From assembly GCF_901709675.1 (NCBI RefSeq), contig NC_051100.1:8528786-8592785 (forward strand): 64,000 nucleotides of DNA, given 5' to 3'. Under the pieces are notes generated by a model, which saw only the letters and a program-made list of their open reading frames with translations, was not told the origin of the DNA and did not search any database. Position numbers and translations under genes: made by a program. Below, piece after piece: positions 1 to 13,000 of the stretch. Each line of letters starts with the position of its first letter. Within the stretch, counting starts at the first letter, position 1. Source of the DNA: Syngnathus acus (lineage: Eukaryota; Chordata; Actinopteri; Syngnathiformes; Syngnathidae).

Positions 1-275
1 TGGAGTCTTAAGTCCGCTCAGTTGCTTGAGAGGATCTCATTGAAAGTCCTTGGCTAAAGTCAAGGGGCGGAGAGCTAAGAGGCTCTCCGTCCTTGCCAAG
101 CGTGGAGGAGAATGGCTGGGAAGTACAGTTGAGATGCAAAAGAAAGACCACAAGTATGCTTGGCTCCAAGAAAGACAATGTGGCCAGTAACGGCAACTTT
201 AAAAGTCTTTCTGATTAATCACGTGTAACCTAATTGATATAAATCTCCTCTTTTTCCGCAGACCTCTTTGATTTA
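1..275 (+). other. foxn2: foxn2 upstream intron end and 5' UTR remnant
   Basis: No coding sequence is seen before the first foxn2 coding exon. A pyrimidine-rich stretch ending in CCGCAG at about 256-261 looks like a splice acceptor, so 262-275 would be the last bases of the 5' UTR, just before the ATG at 276. This implies at least one non-coding exon and the promoter to the left of the window or within its first bases; I could not identify either. Confidence 0.5.
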
Positions 276-3200
276 ATGGGTCCAATTATTGGGATGTCAC
301 CAGACAAGAAAACGGAAATTCCGGGTACGCAAGAGGAGCGGACATGGCTTCGAGGTGTTTGTGGAGTCGGAACACTGCCCGAGGCGGAGTGCGCTTCCAG
401 CCCCCTTGCGACCAGCGTGGACCGAGCCGGCGGTGCCGAAGACGAAGAACTCACCAACCTCAACTGGCTTCATGAGAACCTGCTTCAGAACTTCACGTTG
501 GGAGGTCCTGAAGCGCAACCCAGTGGGAGCCCTCTCTTTGACATCGAAGGAGACTACGGATCCAACCAGGGAACTTCATCCTCGTCCACAGCCTCAACTC
601 ACAGTAGGGGTAGAGAGCGGGACTCCTTGAAGTCCAAGCCCCCATTTTCTTTTTCGCTCCTCATTTACATGGCCATTGAGCAGTCTCCCAGCAAATCTTT
701 ACCCGTCAAAGAAATCTATGGCTGGATTCTTGAGCACTTCCCTTACTTCTCCAATGCTCCCACCGGATGGAAGAACTCAGTGCGTCACAATCTCTCCCTG
801 AATAAATGCTTCCGCAAGGTCGAAAGGAGTTTAGGAAAGGTATGTCTTAAAGCTGCTTTCTCATTCTACGCACTTTCAGACAAGCACGGTCCAATCATTA
901 TACTATGCTAAATATGTTGTATTTCAAATTTCAGTTGCCAAAATAAGCAAATCCCTAAATAGTGTGGTTGATGTGACAAACGTGCAGGTCTGCCACATAA
1001 TGGCCGCTACAGCGATAAGACTGGAATTTCATCCAGGTCATAGCTACAAAGGAAATGCAAACAAAGCACAGTATTTTGTATGCGCAAGGTATGCAACTCT
1101 AGACCCAGAAATTGAGCGAATGAAGGTTGGAAAAGTCCTCTTATCATTGTCATCCCAAGGCAAAGTGATTACTAAGGAGCCATTTATCACGGCGCTCTAT
1201 TAAGCAGTGTAGATCGAGTAAATGTAGAAAAGTCTTATCAGTATATTTACAAATATTTTCATTTTCTAAATCTAGTTAACTGTTGATTTGAAAAACAGTT
1301 CGATGACAGCTATGTCCGCAAAAAGGTGATTATTTTAAATCACGTGGCTAAGTAGGACACTAGAAATTGAAGTGAGTGCTGGTGCTATGGTCTGCAATAA
1401 ACAATATTCTGCCTTGCTGTGTGATAGTATAAGAGACATTGGTTAAGTCTAAAAGCACTAAAAACGGTGAGTCATAATGTGTAGTAAAGCAACGCCTTGG
1501 TCTCCTATGATGAAAAACAAAAGCCTGGTTGTGATATTCAAACTGTGACACAATAATTTCGCAGTTTTTGATTTTCTAAGCAACAAATAAGTATAGTTGT
1601 TGACTCTATAGCTGCTAGAGCGCTCATGCTCCATAGTAGAACGTTTGCTCGTATCCAGTGTTGGCCCAATTTGTGACACAGACTGTGTTACGTAGATCCA
1701 GATAGGGACACAATGGTTGCCATATTGAGCTTCAGTATGAGTTTGGACTTGTGACCGGTAGAACCCGTAGTGCCAGGTCTGTCCATGGCTACAATGTGCT
1801 ATTTTTGCACCACCGTAGGAGATAGGGGCAGGTTAGCACTCTGCGAGGCGCAACACGGAGTAGCGCAAGTCGCTCAGCATGCAGGTGCGCAGTGTGAGCA
1901 CTTCGTCTGCTGACAGATCAGCGGCAGTTTCACATGACACTGGCTGGTGGTTTCCGTTGCCATGGAGACATTTCCTTCTTCCTGCATCGGGGACGGGCTT
2001 GGTAATGTGAGTCAAGGTTATTCTCCACCCTCCCTCGCTCGCTCGCTCGCTCGCTCCCTCAGACTGGGCAACAACACAGCACCATCAGATAATATGACCG
2101 TTAACACACTCCCGCACACATCACCAACAGACAGTCGGAGCAGTGTGTGCAGCCTGTGGAGGAAGTTTGTTCACGAGAAGAAACGCTGTGAAAATGAGAC
2201 AATCAGTGTGTGTTTTTCACCAGATTGAATATGAATGCTGGATTTTCTATAGGGGGACAATTGGCCTCAAAATAATTCTTTCTAGTAAATATGAGTCCTC
2301 TCATAACACGGATCGCTAGAAGCAAGATAAACAAAGTAGCAAGGAAGCCCGTGTTTCTTTGGGTTTGCTGTTACTTGAACTGATAGCAGCAATAAGTTTA
2401 GTTGTTATTAACAGGGTCAAACATTTTATTTATCTAATTAACTGTTATTTATTCACTTAAGGTAATTGAGCCTCATTACAGCAGAGGATGTTGACTCTTG
2501 ATAGTCTCCCAATGTTTCACTATCATTGCAGGCCAGTGGAAAAGGTTCTCTGTGGTGCGTCGACCCAGAATACCGCCCCAACCTGATCCAAGCCCTTAAG
2601 AAGCAGCACTTTCCCGCCGCACATGCCTTCTGCACACCACCCGCCTCCCCGCCCAGGTGACCTATCTTCATTCCCCACAGTAAATTGTGACAGGATGTGA
2701 CGATGCAGGAAATTGTTCTCAGACCATCAAGTCGGACCATCACTCCGAGTTAAATGGTCTTAGTTCTTTGAAATTGAAGATGCTTTTTATGGTGTCATTT
2801 TGATGGGTTTTAGTAGTGGCTAGTTCTTCAAGCACACTTTTGAAATTCAAGTATGATACAGTGCTTGATGTTTCTTTTCTTTTTTTTCTTTAATCTCTCC
2901 TGCAGTGCCTCCTCACCCCCTCGCCATCTCTTTCTGCAAGGTTGCTCATTTAAAGGTGAGGCAGAGCTCTCTTGGTTTTTGTACGCTCACGTGCTTTACA
3001 GCTTTGTGAATCCGCCGTAGTGTGCTTGTGAATGTATCGCAATTGTGACGCTTTTGTGCATTTCAGTCACAGAACATCCAGCATCTTGTCCCCTCCCCAC
3101 CCCTCGCAATTCTTAGTTTGATTTATTACTTTGAAGTCATTGATGCCTCATGTGGTCCATTCGATGCCTCAGCTATAGCTCCCCACTCACTCTGCCTCTT

Positions 3201-4925
3201 AGATTTGTAACCTTGACAACAGGCAGAGTTTCCGTTGGTGCTGAGTGTGGAGCACTCAATCTTGCTGTAATCATTAATAATTTAGAGCCCCAGAAGTGAG
3301 CCATGAGGCTTTTAGACACTTTGTCAGGTCTGAGAAGATCGGATGCATTCTTGCTATCAGCGGCATGTATTTATCCTCTGCTTTGTTTTGATGAATATTT
3401 GTTTTGTCCGATCCATTCCATTGGCATTTTTGGGGTCACTTCAAGTGGTACGCAGAACCCGTTAAACCTTGCTATGGCTTGCAGTTCCACCATGGGGCGG
3501 GCAAGTGGGATGGCGATAGCTTCAAAGAACCAAGAAAATAAACAAGGAGCATTCAGCGTTTTACCCTACCGATTTAAAAACTCCTTGCTTATCAATCAAT
3601 GACTTTTGCGACCCTTTTCAAACTTTGCGGCTTGGTGGAAATGAGCAATGTTAAAAGGGAGCGAAGCGCCCCGCTCGCTGCCTTGCTCTCACACCTTAGC
3701 ACTGACCGTCATGCATGTTCTCTCCTCTTCCAGAGTCTGATATTGATGCTGCCACTGCCATGATGCTCTTAAACTCTGCCCCAGGGCACCACGTTGACCC
3801 ATGTAAGAGAATCCAACAAGCAACCATATGTTCACCCTCCTCGCATAACATCCACCTCATTGCTTTAAGTGTTTTTTATTTGTCTGCTGATTCAGTTGGA
3901 CATACTTCTCATCCGTGTTCATAATTTTATGGCAGATGTTTAATTCATTTAACGTGAGGACCTTTGGTATGTGGATAACCATAGAAGATTATTGAAAACA
4001 ATTCTAATCGTTGTTAACAATAGAGATGCTATTAGAATTTTGAAGGTGCTGTATATTTGGTTAATTGATTATTAGAAATTTCATTGATTGCTGATGAATT
4101 ACTCGTTGAAGTAAGTGAGGTGAAACGGCAACAGCAAAATTGACAACGGTTGATTTGGTCTTAATTAAGCTGTGGTCTACTGAAGGAGGACATGAGGTTG
4201 TCAGTTATGACAAGTTGAGCTATACATGTAAGAAGACTTCCACTGTGACAACACTTCCAGGGGCAGTGTTAATTCACTCAGTCCAACTCAAACATTAAAA
4301 ATGGAGTTCCGAAGAATCAGAGTCTCTGATTTGACCCCCGTCACGGCATTTACATGTACCAGTTGATCGAGGAACTCCACTGCACATTGTTGATTAGAAT
4401 GTGTTTAATGCAGAGTTGATTATTTCAATAAGCCAGACGCAAGCGGCTTGTAAACTGTTGGTTTGCCCTCATCACTTTTTGCTACATCTGCCCTCGGCAG
4501 GCAATTCTGACGGCCCACTGGACCTCTCCAGACCCGACTCGGTCCTGGTGAGCAGCGATCCAAAGCAGGACCACAACTACAGCAGCGTCGCCCTGCAGCG
4601 CTGCTCCTCCCGGTCTTCCTCGTCCTCCCTTTCCTCCCTAGATGAAGGAGGCTGCGAGCGCAGGCAGTCCCGCCGCGCCGGCAGCGAGGGCTTCCACAGC
4701 GACGAGGACTCTGACCTCTGGGATGAGAGGGGCGTCAACCAAACGCAGCGCCGTCCACCCGCCATCAAATGGCCTGCTGGCAAAAGGCCGCGGCGTGAGG
4801 TCAAGCCAGAGCTGGATGAGGAGCTTAAAGAGGCCGCTGGTTCCTTGCTGCACCTGGCGGGTATACGCAGTTGCACGGAGGGCTCCAAACGCAATGTCAA
4901 GAGCACAAAACTTAACAGGAAATAA
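276..4925 (+). CDS. foxn2: forkhead box protein N2
   Basis: Transcription factor of the forkhead N2/N3 group, expected to bind DNA in the nucleus. Coding exons: 276-839, 2532-2656, 2906-2955, 3734-3802, 4501-4925; phases join to 410 aa (human about 430). The start [11 protein letters not shown] matches the family N-terminus. The forkhead domain runs from about residue 121 ([12 protein letters not shown]) through recognition helix [13 protein letters not shown] (about 167-179) into exon 2 with [20 protein letters not shown], to about residue 215. The later exons carry family signatures: [13 protein letters not shown], a Ser-rich stretch, [10 protein letters not shown], and the C-terminal [15 protein letters not shown] block. 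The VERS(L)GK linker and [17 protein letters not shown] favour foxn2 over foxn3. Teleosts may have a and b copies; I cannot tell which this is. Position next to ppp1r21 agrees with human FOXN2. Confidence 0.95.
2032..2060. repeat. (CGCT)n microsatellite in foxn2 intron
   Basis: About six CGCT units sit in the first coding intron of foxn2 (840-2531). The rest of that intron shows no exon or recognisable element. Confidence 0.8.
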
Positions 4926-7885
4926 AGATAACCCTTCATCAGACTCTGGACCCTGTGAACCCTCACCTCTGACCCACCCCCAGTCGCGTGTCCCGCTGTG
5001 CCTCCTTCTCCTTTTCTCATCTCGTGTCTTGGCCATTTTGAGCCTCTCTTTCGTTGTTTGTTTGGGATATCTCTGTCCAACGAATCAAATGGCAATAGTA
5101 TTGTTCACACAGGAGAACGAAGCCATAATGAGACTTTTGCAACTCGGGGGCGGTCACAACATATTTGGGGAGGGGGGGGGGGGGGCTGAGCGACGGAGAA
5201 CGGACTCGATCCAAAATGACCTGCCTGCTTCTGTCGAAATAGACGATGGTGACTCAAGATTTTCTTTTTCCTGTGAAAAATGGAAAACGTTTTTTCTAAC
5301 TCAAAGCGTTGCATGCTTCCTCCTCAAACTTGTATCCTCTTCCAAGTGAGTCTGTATATGACGCGAACGAGTGCATGTTTGTAAAAGACAAAATCTAACC
5401 TCCTGCTGTTGCGCGTTTTCCCCTTTTGTGCTAACGAAAAAAACCAATGCGGCACGGTTTTAAAACGTGTGCTCTACACCTCTTGAGAGAGAGATGCAAT
5501 AATGAATCCACAACCTTAACTTTTTCACGTCATTTAATATTGTGACTTTTTCCACCCCAGAGATATGCTGGATAAGATGCAATTAAGCAAATGAATGAGA
5601 TAGCGTTATTTGTCTTGTTACGCCGTAAACATGAGGATTAGCAAATTGCGGAATTAGTATTTACTCTGCCACTGCCAAATTTTACTTGCAAACTTTGCCC
5701 CTTCGCCTTGTTGTCAATCACGTTCATCCACCGGGGTGTTTTACATTTACGGCACACTTGGGTGTGTGCGCAACGAATTTCCTCGACTACTTTGACTTTT
5801 TTTGTGTGTGTGTTTTCTTCAGTCTAAAACTGAAGGTGAGACAAGAGGGTCAGTTACTCTTATGTTGAAAAAAAAGTAGCCAGGCTGCTTGACCCTTGTG
5901 GACGGGATGCTAAATAACCACTGGTTCTTGCACCATTTATTGCAGTTTATTTTTTGTTAAAATCTGGCGGGATGCCTGTCTGATTTGGGAGAGTTGAAGT
6001 CGAGCTTGTTTAAAGCACGATAAACCCGACGGTACAGTCATGGTTGGACATAACTGGAATCCTTATGATGTGAGCTGCTCTCGTGATTTGACCCCAACTT
6101 CCGGTCGGCCACTCGTGTTCCTCTCGCTGCGCTTCCTCCTTAAAACAAAATGAGGAAGTACAAAACCCCTTCACGCTGTGAAATGTGGTGCTTACTGTCT
6201 GCTGATTACGGTCAGCTCACTGTGGGAGGTTACAAGGCAAGCTGCATTTGACATTTAGGTTTTTCAAATCAAAAGTACTTAACAATATGAGGAAAACGCG
6301 CACAATAGCATCTCATCCCACATAATATTTAAAAAACAAAAGTGCCACAATGTGTTTTTGGTGGCTTTAAGTATAGCCTATGTTGTCATTGCCAAACATT
6401 TTACTGTGCCACTGATGTAAAACCGCAAGGGGCCATGGTTGCGATGTTTCCCTGTTGCCACAATATAATTCTAGATTGTCACGACTTGTTGTCCAAAGTA
6501 ACCGGAAATGTAAGCGGACTCTGGACACATCCTATCCTTTGGTTTATTTTGACCACTTTATGGTTCGGATCTGCTGCTGCAGACGTACAGTAATTCTTGC
6601 ATACACTGGTCTTATTTTGCTGTGAAAGAAGAACAAATTAATTGTTCGTGAATCTTTACCTTATTTATAACTTTAATTTATCGGGTGGAAACGCCATCAA
6701 ACACTGGTCATCTGAAAGGAGAATGACGAGGCACATTTAATTTCTTTTTTCATATAAGAAGTATTTTATTTTTCTTGTTCTGCTTTGATTTCACAGCAAT
6801 ACAGCCTATTTTCCCCTCTTTCCATGTGTTAAAGTATTTTTGCCAATTGTCTATAGAGCGGGTGTTTTTATTTTTGTTTATTTTGGAAATGTAACTATGA
6901 CTGCCAGATATTCTTTGCTTTTTGTTAGCCTGGATAGAAAATGTTGATCAACATTCATACTGAACCTTTCTTTTGCTGCCAAAATTGATGTACAAACTGG
7001 GGTGGTGCAAAATGTCACATTTCCCTCTTGTGTTGTTGAATTTCTGATTTAATCATTTTACATTTTTGTCTTTATGTGTACTTTTTTTTTTTAAACTTGA
7101 GCTAACTACAAAAAAAAAAAAACTACTGCCACTCATTAGTCATGCTTCCAAGACTTGTGAATAATTGTGATTGTCACTGGAAATTTGGAGCAGACCCATG
7201 CGGTCACCCAGGCTGCTTGTGTAGTTGCAGACCCTCAGCCCGTTTTGAGGACTGGGGATCCGGTCCGAGAGCAATTAAGGCCTCAGACGAAGCCCGTAAC
7301 GTTTAACCCACAAATCCAAATAATAGATCATTTATACTGTGCTATATGATAAGAAACATTTGTTTGATTTTAAGATCAGTTTTATTCTTGAATTTAATAT
7401 GGCCCTTGGAGTACACTGTAAAACCTGATTTGGCCCCTGAGCACAAAAAGGTTCCCCATCCCGATAGAGTTCTCACTCATTCTTTTTGTAGCACTTGTCA
7501 AAAGAAGGTTCTGTTGCTCTCAGTAAAAAAACACACCATGTTGGGCCGCCACAAATTTAACGCCGCTCATGACACCGGTTGCTCTGTTGCTTGTCAGCTT
7601 TTATTAAATATCGGTCATGTGGTTCTCGGAATTATGTTGCAGCTCTGTATGGGTATGATTAAGTTGCCTTGGTTTAAAAAAAGAAAAAAAGAAACGCAAC
7701 AAAAAAACTGCCAGCCCAGTATCAGTTTGTGTCTGCCATGGCTTTCGGACCGGCGCACATTTTTGGTTTTTGTATGCTAACCTCTGTTGATAAAATGTTT
7801 ATAAGATTTATTTTCGCCAAAGATATGCAATTGCATTATATATGGTATTACAAAACTATTAATAAAAACCTGTTCTTCTTAGCAC
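4926..7885 (+). other. foxn2: foxn2 3' UTR (inferred)
   Basis: AT-rich non-coding sequence follows the stop codon up to AATAAA at 7861, which is followed by a GT-rich then T-rich tract, as expected downstream of a cleavage site. A run of 14 G lies at about 5172-5185. The 7236-7465 part resembles degraded interspersed repeat sequence, so the full 3 kb length is not certain. A much shorter form is possible because AATAAA also overlaps the stop codon. Confidence 0.5.
7861..7866 (+). terminator. foxn2: foxn2 poly(A) signal candidate
   Basis: Canonical AATAAA, 20 bases before a GTGAGCAC plus poly-T stretch (7886-7910) that resembles a downstream element. It is the last good signal before the intergenic gap. 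Confidence 0.5.
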
Positions 7886-7889
7886 TGTG

Positions 7890-10081
7890 AGCACTTTTTT
7901 TTTTTTTTTGAAAATTCTGGTTCACAACCAGTGTATTAATAGTCAGTCTACACTTCCTACATTTCTGATCAATGTTACCACCTGCTGTGGTTGCCAGAGC
8001 ACTCGTAGAAGCTAATCATAGCCCATTATTCAACTATAACTACTCATTCATGTGGCAGCCTTTTCAGTTTTCACATTAGCATGTCACAGCTGGCAAATAT
8101 TTCCCACCAAGTCTGGCTGTTTTAGTCGTGTTTTGACTGCACAATCTGTGATCAGCACCACGTGTGTGACTCCTCCGCCACACACTGCCGCCTTCATCCT
8201 ACTTGTCTTTTTCACTCTTCCGACATGGCAGACTGCCAGAATTGCACCTCACATTAATGTGGACCGTGCCGAAGATGGCTATATCATCCCATGTCCTCAA
8301 CACATTCTTTGCTCTAAGTTGATTTGTCATAGAAGACTGAGGGATGAGCACGGTGGTGACCTAGTACTGTACAAGAGCCTCAGGCCCATTGGTGCTGCAC
8401 TATTGTTCAATAGAGTCCTGTGTGTGGACTGGAAGTTGGGAGGTGGGGGCTTCTCCCTACTGACTGCCTCAATTCAGCTGGAAATCAGAGCAGCATCACC
8501 TCCCCCCCTCCCACATGGCCTTAGCAACCACGCCACGCCGACAGTTGCCAGGCAACCAGACAATGCCGGAGCCACTGGCTGCAGTGTGTGTTGAGTTTTC
8601 CACGTACAAAAGTGGCAAAGGATGCTTCTTATGTTGGTGAAGAATATTCACTTCTTTATGTGACTACTTGTGAAGCATCCACTGAGATTGAAATTGTAGA
8701 GCTGTTAATATGTCATGACCATATAAAGAGATTATTATGGATTAGGGGAAATGAATTGTCAAGGATTTGAGCACTGTTGGATGCTTTGACAACATGCCAT
8801 TTTACTTCTAGTCAAAATGAGGTCATGTAAATATTAGTCTAGCTTTCAATGTTCAACAACACCTTCAATGCTAGAGTTATTAATTGGAAAGTTAATCACT
8901 GACATGAAAGTAATTATAACTAGAACTGGATCAATTAATGAAATGATAAATGTAGTAGAATAATATTACAGTACATTCCTATCAAATTAAGAGACCACCA
9001 TTTTTTCTCCACTGTCTCCACGTCACATTTTCTTTTGAATCACTTGATATACTGGTGCCATACATTCAAATGATAGTCATAGTGCTTTAACTTGAGTTTG
9101 GGCACCACGACATCTGAGTAAATCAATCAATTTAAATTAATTAATTAATTAATTAATTAATTAATTAATTTTATTTGTGTAAAAAATAAGAACTATGCAC
9201 TGCCAAAATATATCACCCAAAAACTTAAATTCACTCTTCTGCAAAAAAAAAAAAAAAAAAAATAGGTATGGAACAATTTCATTCTCATTAGGTCACATAC
9301 ATTTGTGCTGCTCAGTCACGTCCACAGATTGCAAACGTAGTTTTGTTGAGAGCCACATAACGTTTTTCCAGAGGGCTATTATAACAGTGAAAACCTTACA
9401 CTTGAAATATTTAAGGTTTTTCTTGCAAGAATTTGTTGTTTGTAGCGTTCACCATATACCTCCAGCCGCTAGAAAGCGCAATAAAGCTGCTCAGCAATTC
9501 TGTTTTTCCTTGAACTCTGACCCCTGAGATTGTTTCTGGCTGGTTCGCTGAGGAATAATAATAAAACGAAAGTATTGTAGACGATGACTGGCTTGTCAAG
9601 GTTTTGCTTGCCAACGTAACAACAGCCACTCTTCCTTTTTGAGAGTATTCGTAGAGAGTATTGTGTTGGACCACTCCGCAAGGGCTTTATTGATGTGCTT
9701 TTTGACACGACCGGGTTGTGTTTTGCTACTTTGCTAACTCGTTAGCCTGCTATGCGCTGCCATCGCTGATAATGCTAACTTCATCTCGCCGCTTTCAAGT
9801 CCGAATAACATCCGCATTTGCGTCATTGCGTAAATCTGCTGAACACCGTTTACGTTGTCCAAAACCAGTGGCTCCTTTTAAGCGATGTGTGCACCGCCAA
9901 TGATTTATTGTAGTGCAACAATCATCTCGCAAAAAGGCAAACGGAGCTAGCCAGGGTTATTATTCGCAGCGTCAGTCAAGCTGAGTGGGGAGTTTTGCTC
10001 AAGTTCTTTGGAAATCATTTCGTACGCAGAAGAAGGTTTCATCGCTTGCAGTCTCAGGACGCGACAAAGTTTCCGATAACT
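7890..10081. other. foxn2-ppp1r21 intergenic region and ppp1r21 5' flank
   Basis: No gene was recognised. Contents are an (AATT)n tract at about 9131-9171, a poly-A run at 9243-9262, and AT-rich sequence. The last 300 bases (about 9750-10081) have more CpG than their surroundings (GCGTCATTGCG, GACGCGAC) and must contain the ppp1r21 5' UTR and probably its promoter. No TATA box or start site could be placed. Confidence 0.5.
9131..9171. repeat. (AATT)n microsatellite
   Basis: About ten tandem AATT/TTAA units. Confidence 0.9.
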
Positions 10082-13000
10082 ATGGCTAATGTCACGGATC
10101 TGCAGACCAAATACAGCAGGTTGGCACAGGAGTACTCCAAGGTAAAGTAACCCTTAATATCACACAGCTTATGATATTTCATACGAACGTACATACGTAG
10201 ACTGTCACTAAAGGGATACTTGAGATGTGATTGTGTACCCCCACACCCCCTTCTCCAACTATTACCTACTAATAATTTGCTTTTCACCATGTCGAGTCAG
10301 TACGAAATGATTAAATTGATTATTTCAACATTACATCCTCACTGTGAAGACATGACATTATGTCCCACATCATAAAGCTTATTTAGCAATAACCCTCAGC
10401 AGACAAATGCATCTTGATATAGTAGTAGGAATCAAGTGTGCCACGTGTCGGTTTTAAGATAATGGAAACTGAATGTGATACAACTATTCCTGCTTATTTT
10501 TTCACTTAAATGTATGACTGATGATATTGAATTGAATGTTATTTTATTTACTTGCATAAGATTGTCTCTGAAAAAACACTTCTTGTTCTTATTATTTTGA
10601 ACACATTTTCAAACTCTTATTCTTGAATAAAATATAATACAAAACTTGTTAACCAAAGTCATTTGTTTGATTGATATTTCTTGTGGGTCTACAATTAGAC
10701 ATTGAAATGTCACGTGGTTGTTGGCTTTCAAAACTGCATATGGTAAACTGGTTTGTAATGGCGCTAATGACTGTTTTTTTCCTCAATGTGCCCTTTGTTT
10801 CTATGTCAGCTGAGTCCTTGGCCATTGGTCAGTCAGTATCTGCTATTTCCTGTTTGATCACCAAGTTCGAGAACTGCTGTATCTCACTCAGGAAGTGCTG
10901 ACGATGTAGTTGTCCCTGACACACGCTTATGCTAGTAGAGTTCAGGGGTTTAAACAATTGTGCCCTGTTAAAATGAAAACGATTTAAACAAGTATAATCT
11001 GGACAGCTGATGTTTTAATACACATTTATACCACTGTTGTGTATATTTTCACAGCTTCGTGCCCAGAACCAGGTGCTGAAGAAGGCGGTTGTCGACGAAC
11101 AAGCCAACTCGGCCTCCCTCAAAGTAAAGTGACTTTAAAATAAACCACACAGCCCTACTCTGCATCTTTGTTTTGTTTTTTTCTGTCTGCTGAAATATTT
11201 AACAGTTCAGAGACCCATATCGCAATTTCTAACAAAAGTTCCTTCTACACAGAGAAATTTAGAAATTCGGTGTGATCTCCGTGTAAAAGAGTCTGGTGAT
11301 TCTTGCACCACCATTACTCCTTTTTTATTGCTTGGTTTTTTGTTTTTCAGGAGCAACTGAAGCAAAGGGATCAGAGCCTGAGGAAGCAAGAGCAGGAGAT
11401 GGACAGCCTCAGCTTTCGGAACCAGCAGCTGGCCAAGAGGGTAGAGCTTCTTCAAGAGGAGCTGGCTGCTAATGAAGCAAAGAGCAAAAGGGGGAAGGTG
11501 ATCATTGTTCAATTCTTCTAAAGCTGTAGTCCCAAATCTGTTGCTTGTTCTCAAATATTAAAAGTAACCAGTACCTACTTTGCTATGGAAACCAAAATAC
11601 CACTGAAATAAAATGAAAGACTACAGTACTGGTAGTATACAAATATGGCCCCAGGGCGGCTATGGGAATACATTTATTATACGTCTTCTGGGATATGTAC
11701 ATGTAACAAGAAAAAACCCACATAAACTCAAAGAGAACATACACAGAACACACAGGACATCCTGAACCAATATTTGATCTACCAGTCTCAGAACTGTTTG
11801 CCAGACGTGCTAACAGCTTGGCCACCCTACTGCCATTATTATGTGCTGGTAGACCTAAATAATTGTATTTTTGTGATTAGTAGCTTGAGTGTAAATGTTC
11901 AGGAAATCAGGAAACACTGACAACAATTTGACTGCGTGTATTTTGACGGTATGATTAAATACTCTTGTTTTTCCACTGTCAGAATAAAGGAGATTCTCCT
12001 TCACACCATGGTGGGCGGACACAAAGTGTTTTTGATGAGGACCTGCAAAAAAAGATTGAAGAAAATGAGAGGCTTCACATTCAGGTAATGCACAATTATA
12101 AAAAATTTTAGGCCAAAGATGCTGAGCACTGAGCAGTATAGAACGGTATTTGTTATAGAGAACTGCATTCGTTATTCTTTTTTGGATTTTTTTTAGTTTT
12201 ACGAGGCAGACGAGCAGCACAAGAAGGAGGAGGCTGAGATGAGGTCACGTCTGGAAGAGTTGGAGGGAAGCTCTCAACATCATCAAGCTGTCGTGGATGG
12301 ACTCACTGCCAAGTACTCAGAAACCATCGAGAGGCTGCAGAGTGACAAGGCACGATTGGAGGTGAGAATGAGCTTGAACAAGGAAGCCAAGGGGACGATT
12401 CATCAGACAATGGATTGTAAGATGACTTGGTTGTATTTATGTGTTTTTCCTTTTTTTTTAGGTTAAAACACAGACTCTGGAGAGGGAGGGAAAAGATTGC
12501 CGATTGAGAGCAGAGGAGTGGTACGTTTTTTTTTCTCAATGATGCATTGCATGGTCAGGAATGAGTAACAAATTGTCCTGTTGTGATTTTTTGTGTGTGC
12601 AGTCAGCAGCAGTTAAGACGATGCCAGTCAGAACTTAACAGACAACTGAAACAAAGCAGCAGCGTTATCCAGGAGAAAGTGCCCTTTAACGACACCCGTG
12701 AGTGTGTTTTGTACTCAAACAGGAAATTATACCACGAGATATTTTTGTCATGAATGCAATAGAAATACATCATTTTGCTACTAAGGGCTGTACAAGGGCT
12801 TCTCAGATTATGACATAACATGAGTTTGAGAGTCAGAGAGCGTGCTGAAATTGATTATTACCCTATGCTAAAATTCTAGGCAAAACTTTTGCTCAGTGAA
12901 ACATCTTCCTTGTCCCTCTCATCTTCTAGAATTTAGTGACTACAACAGCCTAAATGTCCCGTCACACAATCGAAGACATCAGGTGGGTGTTTAGAGGACG

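Noticed and set aside
7236-7465. hAT-like short element in the foxn2 3' region (GCAGACCCTCAGCCC ... GGTTCCCCATCCC)
   Set aside because: The termini are only loosely alike and no target duplication was seen, so it is not called.
8052-8594. 180-codon open frame between foxn2 and ppp1r21
   Set aside because: No conserved motif, no splice context and low-complexity composition; likely chance.
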